A stretch of DNA of 64,000 nt. It comes from Anthopleura xanthogrammica. Lineage: Eukaryota; Cnidaria; Anthozoa; Actiniaria; Actiniidae. The notes under the pieces were generated by a model. The model searched no databases. It worked only from the letters and a program-made list of their open reading frames with translations, and was not told the origin of the DNA. A program made the position numbers and the translations under genes. Position 1 is the first letter of the stretch; each line of letters begins with the position of its first letter. The DNA lies in contig OZ025209.1 in assembly GCA_964019055.1 (NCBI GenBank), forward strand, positions 11,131,981 to 11,195,980, written 5' to 3'. Shown piece by piece: positions 21,601 through 31,600 of this stretch.

Positions 21601-23218
21601 AAGATCTTAAATTAAACAGCCTGAATGGCAGATTAAAGGGCCACTGACAGCAATGATTTAAAAAAAATATTTCAGGGAACAAACTTTTTTGACATTAAGT
21701 GGATAATGATCTATAGTAATTAGGATGAAACAAAACATAACTAATGTAAGTAATTAAGTAATTGGCGAATGCTGTTGTGGTCTCCCTGCCATGAATTTTG
21801 GCCGTAATTTTCAGTAATCAAACTGCATAGGTCTACCCTTTTTAGCTTCTTTCGCATATTTTTTTAATGGCGAAGATAAATAAATAAATAAAACTTGAGC
21901 TCATAGTGTACATAGGACCTTCCGTTTCTTGTGTAATCTTGAAAAAAAAATTATACTCTAACAAAAACAAAAATTATGGCTGTTACCTTTCTGTGTCAAA
22001 TTCAACTTTAATGATTTCTTGTTCTTGATCAAATTCATCTTTAAGCTCCTTTAGTCTTCTCTGCTGAAGATCTGAAAGATATGCATATGAAATCTTTTGT
22101 ACTGTACAAGCATGAATTCATACATGTGTAATATTAAGTAATTTACGTGTTGTCGAAAAATGTGTCAAATACTTCAAAAGATGGGGTTCAGTAAAATTTA
22201 AGCATGTCATATTGGTACCTCTTTTTGTACCAGCCTCTGTTTGACTCCTTAAGGGCTGGGTCATTATTTACAGGGAGAGGGGTTGGTGCATTTTGATTTT
22301 CATTTGCACAACTTTTCCTGACCCCTTCCCCCAAAGTACCCTTTGTCTCTCTTAGCCCTGTCCTTTATGAAGCTTAAAAAATGCTACCCCCCCTAATTTA
22401 CACCAGCCGCCTCTCCCTGTAAATAATGGATGGTCCCTTATCATGACAAACTTTAATAGTTTCTTTTTTAATTTGCATGAACCTCACTTTTGAACTTGTA
22501 ATCTAATTCCTCCCTTCTCTTTCTTTTCCATTTCCCTTTCATACCTCATTTCCCTTCTAGATTTGATTCAAGTTACTCACTTACCTATCAATCTGTCTTC
22601 ATTTTGTAGATGACTTCTGAGTGCCATCTGGTATTGTTCTTCAGCTTCTTCTATGTCCTTCACTAGTGATTTTATTATGGCCTCTTTTCTGTCAATCACT
22701 CTCTCAAATGTCTGGCTGAGGACTTCTATGTCTTTCTTTAACTCTTGAGACTTGGCTGTGAAAACAAGCATTATCAATGTTATTATAATGCTTTTTTAAT
22801 GTGTTCTAGAACCATGAATCTTAATTAAATATTGACAGTCTTTCATAAGAAAATTGATTTCAAAGACTAACCTTCTCTCATAATTACTCGCCATTGGTTT
22901 TGAAGTTTATGTAGGTTAAACTTCGTACTCTTTTCTTCTTTCGCTAATTTATCCTGAAACAGAAAACAATATTATCATTTTGCATTTGAAAACAATGAAT
23001 GTTTAAGGGTTTTTCAAGTTACAAGTTCAAATTTAAGCGTTTTATTTTCGAATACAATGTCGTGTTTTCCGTACCTTCAAAAATTGTGTCAACATGTCTT
23101 CCTTCTTTTTCCTCATTTCTTCCTCAGCAAGGCGTTTCTGTTCCAAATAAACAAGCCTTTGCTCTTCGGTCATCTTTGCAAGCTTCTTCTTGCCCGACTT
23201 TTTCTTTTTTGGAGGCAT
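15641..23218 (-). CDS. CCDC65: Dynein regulatory complex subunit 2 (CCDC65/DRC2), 15 coding exons, complete
   Basis: Axonemal coiled-coil subunit of the nexin-dynein regulatory complex, needed to control beating of motile cilia. Exons in coding order: 23075-23218, 22872-22953, 22585-22755, 21987-22071, 21363-21501, 20881-20955, 20500-20622, 19975-20052, 19819-19889, 18517-18586, 17837-17989, 17111-17161, 16932-17025, 16349-16421, 15641-15728; total 1497 nt, 498 aa, close to the vertebrate length of about 484. Recognition rests on family blocks: a Lys-rich N-terminus, [90 protein letters not shown] and a C-terminal VVEAAHIV. Most of the protein is predicted coiled coil. All exon phases join without a stop. 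Its presence implies that the organism builds motile 9+2 cilia or flagella. Confidence 0.95.
15830..15956. mobile_element. TAGACCCC family element, copy 2 (most intact)
   Basis: Begins 'tagacccctttcatgtgacg' and ends 'gacggggtcta', with inner arms 'gcagctcaatttgga' and 'tcctccaaattgagctgc'. It is 127 bp in the last CCDC65 intron and serves as a reference copy for the family. Confidence 0.92.
16018..16290 (+). mobile_element. tRNA-derived SINE, best copy
   Basis: A tRNA-like head ('ggtgtatcggtagtgc' as A-box and GGTTCGATTCC at 16066-16076 as B-box) is followed by the body 'ggggttctccagtgttgga', 'ggttttccaccctccgcaaa', 'aattccaattcgatcc' and 'ctttgatcaacccaggggtt', then a T-run. The head plus conserved body layout is that of a pol III SINE. 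Related pieces lie near 11.6, 13.1, 27.4, 60.3 and 63.4 kb. Confidence 0.75.
17640..17785. mobile_element. GAGCAG family element, third copy
   Basis: Contains 'cacggcggacacggcacgg', then 'gtgccgtaagtttttcatag' and ends 'tcatacgaaagctgctcc'. The left end is worn. It is in a CCDC65 intron. Confidence 0.7.
18028..18465. repeat. (CAT/CAG)n compound tract with longer repeated blocks
   Basis: ATC/CAT repeats mixed with CAGCAG runs; a block of roughly 125 bp ('acttcatgatcaccatcatc' ... 'gtgaccatagtcatcatc') recurs, so the tract has grown by larger duplications as well as slippage. It lies between CCDC65 exons 17837-17989 and 18517-18586. Confidence 0.93.
18664..19392. repeat. 41-bp minisatellite, about 17-18 copies, in a CCDC65 intron
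   Basis: Unit begins 'tgatgtggtgtgctgcagtg' and continues 'tggaggcatggcatatcagtg'. Most copies are identical; the common variants are 'gagggcat' for 'ggaggcat', 'gtagtg' for 'gcagtg' and 'gagtcat'. The uniformity points to recent expansion or homogenisation. Confidence 0.97.
19527..19670. mobile_element. GAGCAG family element, fourth copy
   Basis: Contains 'aaagacacggccctg' and ends 'cataagtttttcatagtcat' plus 'acgaaaactgctct', matching the right ends of the other members. It is directly next to the 41-bp minisatellite. Confidence 0.7.
21118..21280. mobile_element. Inverted-repeat element in a CCDC65 intron
   Basis: 'aacattttagtctgtattcc' with 'tttctccatggg' on the left pairs with 'cccatggagaaaggcatgca' and 'tactaaaacgtt' on the right. 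The centre repeats 'cttctctaca'. Non-coding. Confidence 0.75.
22250..22440. mobile_element. Inverted-repeat element (TTATTTACAGGGAGAGG arms)
   Basis: 'aagggctgggtcattattta' with 'cagggagagg' on the left pairs with 'cctctccctgtaaataatgg' and 'atggtccctt' on the right, about 190 bp in total, in a CCDC65 intron. Confidence 0.8.
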
Positions 23219-25696
23219 TTTTGGTGAGAAATTCGAGTGAAAATGAGAAAAAAACTTTTCTTTTGAGTAAAATGGAGGTAACTAATTTACGTTGCTATGG
23301 GCAACATTACCGCTGGTCACAAACACTGTATAAATTTAGTACCCATTCTTCTTATTTTTTCCCCCGGCCATATTACCAACATTACAATTTTTTCTTTCTT
23401 TTTCCTTCTTTTTTCTTAATTTTTCTTCTTTTTTTCTTTCTATGATTCAATAATGGATTCTTTCGAAATTTAGAGTAAGTACATTATGCCATAACCAATA
23501 TTTCAAAACTGTTTTTGAAAGCACTTATTTATAAAATACCTGTTTTTTATATTTCATTCGCCATAGAGATCTAGAGTTCAGGATGAGACTGCAACTAAAA
23601 CTAACACAGGTTTTCAAAGTAAGCTACGAAATTTTAGATTTTTGATTCTAGCTAAGTAATAGTTTGATGTTCAAGAAATAGACCACGTAGCATGCAAGAG
23701 CTCCCTTAAAAATGCTAAGGAAGCCAGGGATGTCATTCAAAAGTTTATTCAACTAGATGTATAAAACAGGACCAAAAATTTAATATACTAACTTTAGGTA
23801 CAAGGCAGCGGGGGAGGGGGCCATGCCGGCTGCCATAGTGACGAATTGAAGAACTTAAGAACCTTGAAGGACCGGCTTTTGGCAGCAAAGCAACAGACAG
23901 CGACGGAGTAGCTTTCGTGCAGCCCGACTTAAACTCTGATAGTCGGGCTGGACGCAGGCTATCCTAGAGTTAATACACAACTATTTCAAAAAACGTTGAA
24001 CACTGAATACTGAATAGTGCATTCCAAGACCAAAGGGCATAGTGAGGCTCATTAATTTGAATATCAAAAGTAAATATACAGCAATTTGCTCTCTATGTGT
24101 AGCTAATATATTGTTTCGGATGAAATGCAGTAAAAATAGAATAGATAATTATTATTTATTTTACTTTAGACAATATTACATGACCCAAAATGCATTTCGG
24201 TCTTGAAATGCACTATTCAGTATGCAGTATTCAACGTTTTTTGAAATAGCTGTGAACTGTACTAATCTAATCTGAATATTCAGAATCAATCAACTGCCAT
24301 CTTCATCTAAAGTTGAAAGAGCATTAGACAGTCGTGGGGGAGCGAAAGGACGTCTGTTTTCTCAGGCTATATAAGCATCATATCGGGCCAATAAGTTCGA
24401 GTATTGTATGGTGGAAAATCTTCATTTAATATGTATGCCTACTTTAGCCCATTTGGCTCCCTTTTTATTATTTTATTATTTTATTATTTTTATTTTATTA
24501 TTATTTTTTATTATTCTAGATTTCACAAGAGTTTCTTATTTTCCTTTTAGGTGTTATTTTATGGGTAAATTCGCTTATTAAACTGGTGGGTTTTGAAGCG
24601 TGTTCGCTTGACTGTCAGGAAAGCTTAAAGCATTAAGATTTTCTCATTTGATATGTCAAAAAAACGTCAAACCAAGGATAAAAGGAAAGAGCGCACAGGA
24701 AGTAGAAATAAAGCTTATCTTATTCCGGTAGATGAGATTTTATGCACACAATTTGTAGTGTACGAAACACCGAGCATGTCATCGGGTGGGCTTCCTGTGG
24801 ATAACGCGGCTTGACACTAAATAAATACACGCTTAATATCATGTATTTATAATTCCACTAGTGCTCGATGTTATGACTTTATTGGTTTCATCTACTCTTG
24901 ATGAACAGCTGCAGTGGATACTTGATTTAGATTACAGAGACTAGAAGAGGAATTTCAAGTAAAGTTGCCCTTCGGTGGATATAGCGTAAAGTGGGCGCCT
25001 ACACGCGCAGGAAATGGAAGGAAACCATTTCAATGTCATCACATGAAATATCGAATCAACTCCCTCGACTAAATTAAAACCATCCTTACATTTTCACACT
25101 TAAGATTTTTCGTATATATTTTACGTCTGTGGCTAAGGACAGCTGTTTTTCTGAAAAATAATCATGAGATCTGTACACTTACACACGTGGTGAAGACATC
25201 CGGCATTGTCGGGGTGTGCCACGAACAAACTACACGAAAAGCCCTTCCCAAACACGCCATAATATCGAAAGCTCGAATCAACATTTCTTTTCTTGCGTGA
25301 AAATACGAAACTTTTCGCTACGAATCGTCTATTTTCTTTCATAACAAATTTTTACCAGGTAGCAAAATATTTTGTCTACAAAAACCAAATGTTTTTCTGA
25401 TTTTTAAAAATTGAAACAGTGACAGCATCATATCATTGTTCACGAGCTTGAACGAGGAACAATTCTTTTGTGTTCATCCTTTTTTCCTAGTTTCTTTCGA
25501 GTCAGAAAACAAAGGAATTCGGCTGAGGGTTAGCTGTTGTTGACAGGAAATACGTATAGATTTAAATAACCTTTCGCGCTTGACTTCAGACGTGACGTGT
25601 TTGGACTCAAACTGCTCCGTGAACGATATTAAGTTCCGTGTGGAAAAGAGCTTAAACGAATAGAAACCTGGAATATTCGTCAAAGTTTTGAAAACT
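23219..25696. other. Divergent intergenic space between CCDC65 and the SWAP-70-like gene
   Basis: The two genes point away from each other, so both promoters must lie in or beside this 2.5 kb. Contents: an inverted-repeat element at 23966-24256 and an A/T pentanucleotide-like tract (TTATT)n at 24463-24521. No TATA box can be assigned with confidence. Confidence 0.7.
23966..24256. mobile_element. Inverted-repeat element (TTTCAAAAAACGTTGAA ends)
   Basis: 'tttcaaaaaacgttgaacac' plus 'tgaatactgaatagtgcatt' on the left pairs with 'aatgcactattcagtatgca' plus 'gtattcaacgttttttgaaa' on the right. About 280 bp with an AT-rich non-coding centre. Confidence 0.85.
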
Positions 25697-28600
25697 ATGG
25701 ATCCGAAGGAGCCGAATAACGTCGAAGAAGAGAAACCCCGACCCATAAAGCTTGAAACAGAAGTTAAGAACAGCATACGACATACTTTCGAAGCCCTACA
25801 AAACTCTAATGGCAGAAATTCCTTAGTAGGCGAAGTTGCCAAATCTAAACTTCAAGTTCTGTGTGCCACTATAAGTCGTGATTTAGGAGTCCCTTATTCT
25901 GCCGATGATTTGAATTTAAAATTCAAAGAACATAAGAAAAGTCTTTCCTGTGGCGAATTTGTGGAGTATTTAGAAGAACATCTTCTGCCTAAAGGTGAGA
26001 AACCATTGAGGGAATTATAATTTGCTGTTGGAACGGGTGCTTCAGCGATATGTAAAATAAACAATCTCAAACAGAGACTTCACCCTCGATATTGGACATT
26101 TTACAATATTTTTATTGAACCTTTTTTTTTTTCAAACAAAACACATAGCCAATCTTAACTCTATTCTTTATTGTTTTTCCAGAAAAAATAGTTTATAAAA
26201 CGAATTTATCACTCACAATCTAATAATTTTAATTGCACATGCCTCATTAGGTATTCTCATATGTTCTCAATTAAATTGAATATTATTCAAAAATTATAAA
26301 CAAAAATTCAAATTCATTAGTTTTTCTCAAAAACCAAACAAAAATTGTACAAATTATTTTTAGCTTTTTTCAATTTGACATTAATTTAAACTTTATTATT
26401 TCCTATTTTAATTTTTAAGATAAATAATTGATATTCAGTTATTCATTATTAATACATGATTTACATAATACAGCCCTAATATCTATATAAATAAACTAAA
26501 AAAAACAAGAATGTTGGTTCAATGCTTAGAAATTATTATGAATGACTCAACTCTTAGCAGAGCAGCTCAATATTCAATAGAAGTAGCAAATCTCTCATAT
26601 TTGTATGACATTTTTAGATAAATAAAAATTGACTTTTGACTATTAAGATAATCTAGCTAGCTGTCAGATATGATATCTCACCTAATACCCAATAAATTGA
26701 ATTTAATTACTCTTAAAGACTTTATCTTTTAAAAATATCTAATAATGAATAATTAATACTATGCTCAAAATATATTTTTATCTTGGTTATTCTGTACTTT
26801 GTGTGGTCAAAATTTTTGATTTTTTCTTAATTGTTTCTGTTTTTTTCCATCATGAATGAGTAGTTTTTTTTTTGAAAAATTATTCCGATATAAAAAATAA
26901 GAACTTTTTTCTTAGCTTTCAAAGAATGTTTGGTATGATGTGCACTGAAGAAAGTTTTTAATTGAATTTTAATTTAATTTTAATATTTTAGCATGTTGCA
27001 TGTTAATTCATCCTGATCAGTAAATAGATAAATGTAAATATAATATAAGTACTATGCACAGTTATATCATTTTTAAGAACCAGAGAATAAGCGCCACCTA
27101 TCTGTCCATCTCTACTCTGGTTTTATAGATGGATTTTGGTACACCCATCCCCCCTCCCCCCCCCCCCCCCCCAATAAACAGACCACAAGTAACCCAATGT
27201 TTTGCTATATAATACCCATTCCCGCATTTCCTGTATCTTTTTTGGTCCCTTTATCTCAGGCTCCCATTCAAGCAGCCAGCATCTACTGTTCAAAAGAAAT
27301 TAATGCTAGCACACATCAACTACCTCTCACCTCTCAGGTTCATTTTCAGCTAGGACTTTGAATCATATATATATATATATGATCAGTAGAAGACGTTGGA
27401 TCCCTACTTTGATTTGAGGGCTTTTCTCCAGGTTCTCTGGTTTGAACCTCCCTCACCAAACCCAACATGCTTATAAATTCCAATTTGATCTTTGAGTTAG
27501 CTGTGGTTCAATCAGAATGATGCTTTAAAAAATGCCAGCTAAAGATAATTTAATCAACATTTAAGTAAAATCAATTTTTTTCCCCTTAAAGGTAGTGACA
27601 AACTAGATATCCAGAAACTCCACAAGCTCTGTTGGTCAATAGTCAGTCAAGTATTCTTCAAAAAAGAAGATCACACGTTAACAGAAGATGATGTATACAA
27701 ACAATGGCTGATATTCAACACTCTTGATATTGATGAAACATCCAGGGTACATAAAGAAGAACTTGGGATACTCTTGGAGAAGGTGTCGCATGCCATAGGG
27801 AAAATATGGAACCCAGCTCCATTGCATGAGTCTTGTGATGATGCCGAGGAACTGATATTTTGGCAATACCTGGAATGTCTGGAAAAGAGTTACTTGGCTG
27901 GTACTACTAGAAGGTAAAGGGAACAATTGTTTTGACTATCTTCTTTTTTAGTGTTTCTTCTCTTCTTTTCTTTTCTCTTCTCTTCTCTGCTCCAGGGGCG
28001 GATCCAGGATTTTTTTCAGGGAGGGGTGCAGGGCACAAAGTCAGCCCAGGGGGTGTGCAACCCTCAGAATCAAAGAAAGAAAACATTGGATATCAAAATA
28101 AGGGGCAAAGTTGCTCCGAGGGGGGTGCACATCCCCTTCACCCCTCCCTGGATCCACCCCTCTGCTCTGATCTGCTCTGCTCTTGTCATCTCTTCCCTTG
28201 CCTTGCCTTCCTTTCTCTTTTCTTCTCTTCTTATTTCATCTCTTCTTTCCTTGTCTTATCTCTTTTTATTTTATTTTTTCCCTTTACTTTCCTTTTCCTT
28301 TCTTTTTTCTGTTCATGATTTTATTCTTTTCAACATTATTTATCCTCCCCACTTCCTAATTGGCTCCCAGCCATCATTTCGCAGTATGAACAAACAGTTT
28401 TAGCTGTCATGTGTTCCAAATTAGAGGTCAAAGCAAGAGGCATTTATTTAACAGCCTTTTTATATCAGTTATTAAAAATTCATATATATTACAATGGGAA
28501 ATATAGTTTTTGAGTAAGCCTTCAAGGCTTACTTCATGATAACGGCCCTTTTAACTTAGTTATTCCCAAAAAAAATATATCCTCATAATGTGTTTTTGAT

Positions 28601-31600
28601 TTTTTCCGAAGTCATAAGAAGATTTATTTTCCTCCATTGTGCGGTCCATTAACTTTGAGGCAACCTGAAACCCGATAATAAAATTTCAGCTTTATTGCTT
28701 CTTTTTTTTTTACCGTAAAACCGAATTACGTGAGCCACTTTAACTTTGTGGTTTTAAATGGATGCCAAATCGAGATCAAGATATAATGCCAGATAGAATT
28801 TCAAAACAACCCATCCCAGTTCTAAAAAAAGTGATGAACCTTAATGCCTATCAGTAAGACGCTTGATGCCACCTATGAGTGAACTTCAATATTATACCCA
28901 GGTGATTTCGCTTCTCTCAACCAGAACAAAGTCAAGTTGCGAATATTTAGTTCATTAGTTCGTATTTCCTAGCCAGTTTTCGACTCAATTTGGAGGACAA
29001 AACAAAGGAATTTCAATCTCCTGAGAATTGCCCAATTTCCAAGGTTGGGGGGCAGAATCGTCTAGATCAATAGAAATTTGAACAAAATTTCCTCTGCTAA
29101 GAAAAGTTTAATCTCAAATAGTCTGGTTTTGAAATACAAAGTGTATCGATGTTTAATAAACAATATTTATTGCATTTGATGACTGTTTTAAAATACTTTT
29201 CTTCGTTCTATAAATATCAATTTTCTTTGTGTTGTTGCTGTTTTGTCCCCCTCTGGCGACCATGATCCTTAGCGTTTAAACAATAGATTCTTTTGATGTG
29301 ACGTCATAATTAAATAGGGTAATTGGAACCTATTGTTTTGTCCTCCAAATTGAGCTGCATTCCGACATGTTATAAGGAGTCTATATAATACATATATATG
29401 TTCCTCTACAGTATTTTCAAGGAAGCACTCGAGGAGATCGTGGATTATGTTGTCAACGAGATCTTAATGCAAGGTTACCTCATCAAGAAAGGTCACATGG
29501 TCAGATCCGTCAAAAATCGATGGTTCGTACTCAAGCCAGGTCTTCTTTCTTATTACACAAATCGTACTTGCACCGACAAGAAGGGGGAGATAGTTATCAA
29601 CCAGGATACCAAGGTTGCTGCTATTCCAGACTCAAGAAAATATCGTTTTAACATTACTTGTGGGAAGTCAAAGACGAATTACGATTTGGAAGCGAGAGAC
29701 CAAAGAACAAAACAAGAATGGCTGGTAGCTGTACAGAAAGCGATAGGTAAGGCTTTTAAAAAGAAACCCAAATCTAGCCTGTGTACAGGCACTCTTACCC
29801 CTCCGGGGTAAAAACGAGGAGAGAGTGTATGTGCGTCAGTGGCGTAGCGGGGGTGGGGCGAGGGGGGGGGGTCGCCCCCCCCCTTAAATTTTCGGGTCGA
29901 CTGCCTTTTTTTCTCAGTTGATGTATGGCGTATAGGGAGAGGGCTGGCACGTGCCCCCCCAATTTTTGGTAATTAGTTTTTATTCTAGGTGCCCCCCCCC
30001 CCCAGATCCTGTGCATGTCCTCGCTACGCCACTGATGTGTGTTGTTCAGGACATAAAATGTGTATTTGATCATAAATCATAAATTTCCAATTTAAAATTA
30101 TCTGGCCACCAACGTCGATGTTCGAGTCGATATTATAACTTTCTAAACGTAATATGTTGACAAGTTAGCAAGGGATTCTTAACCTGGGGAGGGGTGTGAG
30201 CGGCTGTACACAGGTTGACCCAAGTGCATCGCAGGTGATTTTCAGTAGGCTCCCAGCTCACGCAAATCTAGTGGCAACTAGTCGTACTCAATAGCACGCG
30301 CGGAATCGTACAATTTGCCGTCGCGATAAAAAAGGGTTTTAGTGGACGTCAATCAAAATGTTTCCATGGCATTTTCGTAAAACACAAAGTTTTAAAGAAT
30401 ACATGCCTTCATTAACGTTCCACGTGTTATTGGGAGCGATTGTAAATTGTATATCTTTCGGTCGCCACTCACTCACGCGTGAACCGACGCCCAAGGTAAA
30501 AAGGATTTACTATTTAACTACGTGAAACATAAATTGATAGGTAGAGTGCTTGAAATCATTCGTTTCGTGTTTTATTAGAGAACATTGGAGGACAAAGTGT
30601 GCAAAGAAAGGAAAGACTCCAAAGAAGACTAGAAAGAAATGACAGGAGACTAGCTAAACTCGAGGAGGAGAGAAAGAAGAGAGATCAACAGAACTTGTTA
30701 TTGGAACAACAAAAGGTGAGTGGAACAGTTCTTTTCTTATAAAACAGGGTGAAGATTTGGCAAAAGTCGGCCGATGTTCGGAAAGTCACGGATAACAGTG
30801 AACATTTATCGACACTTAGTATTATCACTTTCTCGAAGAAAAATTAATTGATAAACAATTTAGAGCGGGAGTAGACTCCAGCTGAGTTGACCTTCAGAAC
30901 AAACTCAAGGTCAACCAATAAGAATTGAGGATTCGACATCATATTTTGATTAGCGTTTCCCATTATTCTGCCAAGAGAATTTATCAAATACGAGTTCTTC
31001 CGTCTTTAAATTAATCGTAAACGCTAGTCGAACTCATGGCGGAATTTTATTTTAATCAACAAGAAAAGTGTACATTGTGTACTCGGAAAATGCTCGAAAA
31101 ATGCTAACCAAAAATAGTGACCCATAGTTCCTTTCGGGGAAGGCGATCAACTCAGCTGGGCTAAGTTTCGGTGTATGAATAGGTCAGACGACTGAAGGCA
31201 TTTTGGCTCAGTTCCGTCAATCAAATGTTAACTATAACGGGCTGAGTTCATCCGATCAAGCGATAAAGAAATCCCAATGCGAAAATGGCCGTCGAGAAAT
31301 CTCCGCGACTCATCAATAGCCATGCATTTTTACATGGGAATTTCTTTATCGCTTGATCGGAATGAACTCGGTTCGTGGGTAGTTCAGTTGATTGACGGAA
31401 GCCAAAATGCCAGACGCGTGGAGTCCGAAAGCTATAGGTCGCAGAATTATGAAAAGCGCTGTAAAAGTATTAAGAAACTTTTTTTTAAACGCGTTTGCCA
31501 TTTTCCCGCCTTTTTCACGAACATGCGCAATAGGTTTTTCATACAGATATCTGCTAACTTTATTTCCGTTCTTGGTGACTTTTTTTTTTGAGTCCTCAGA

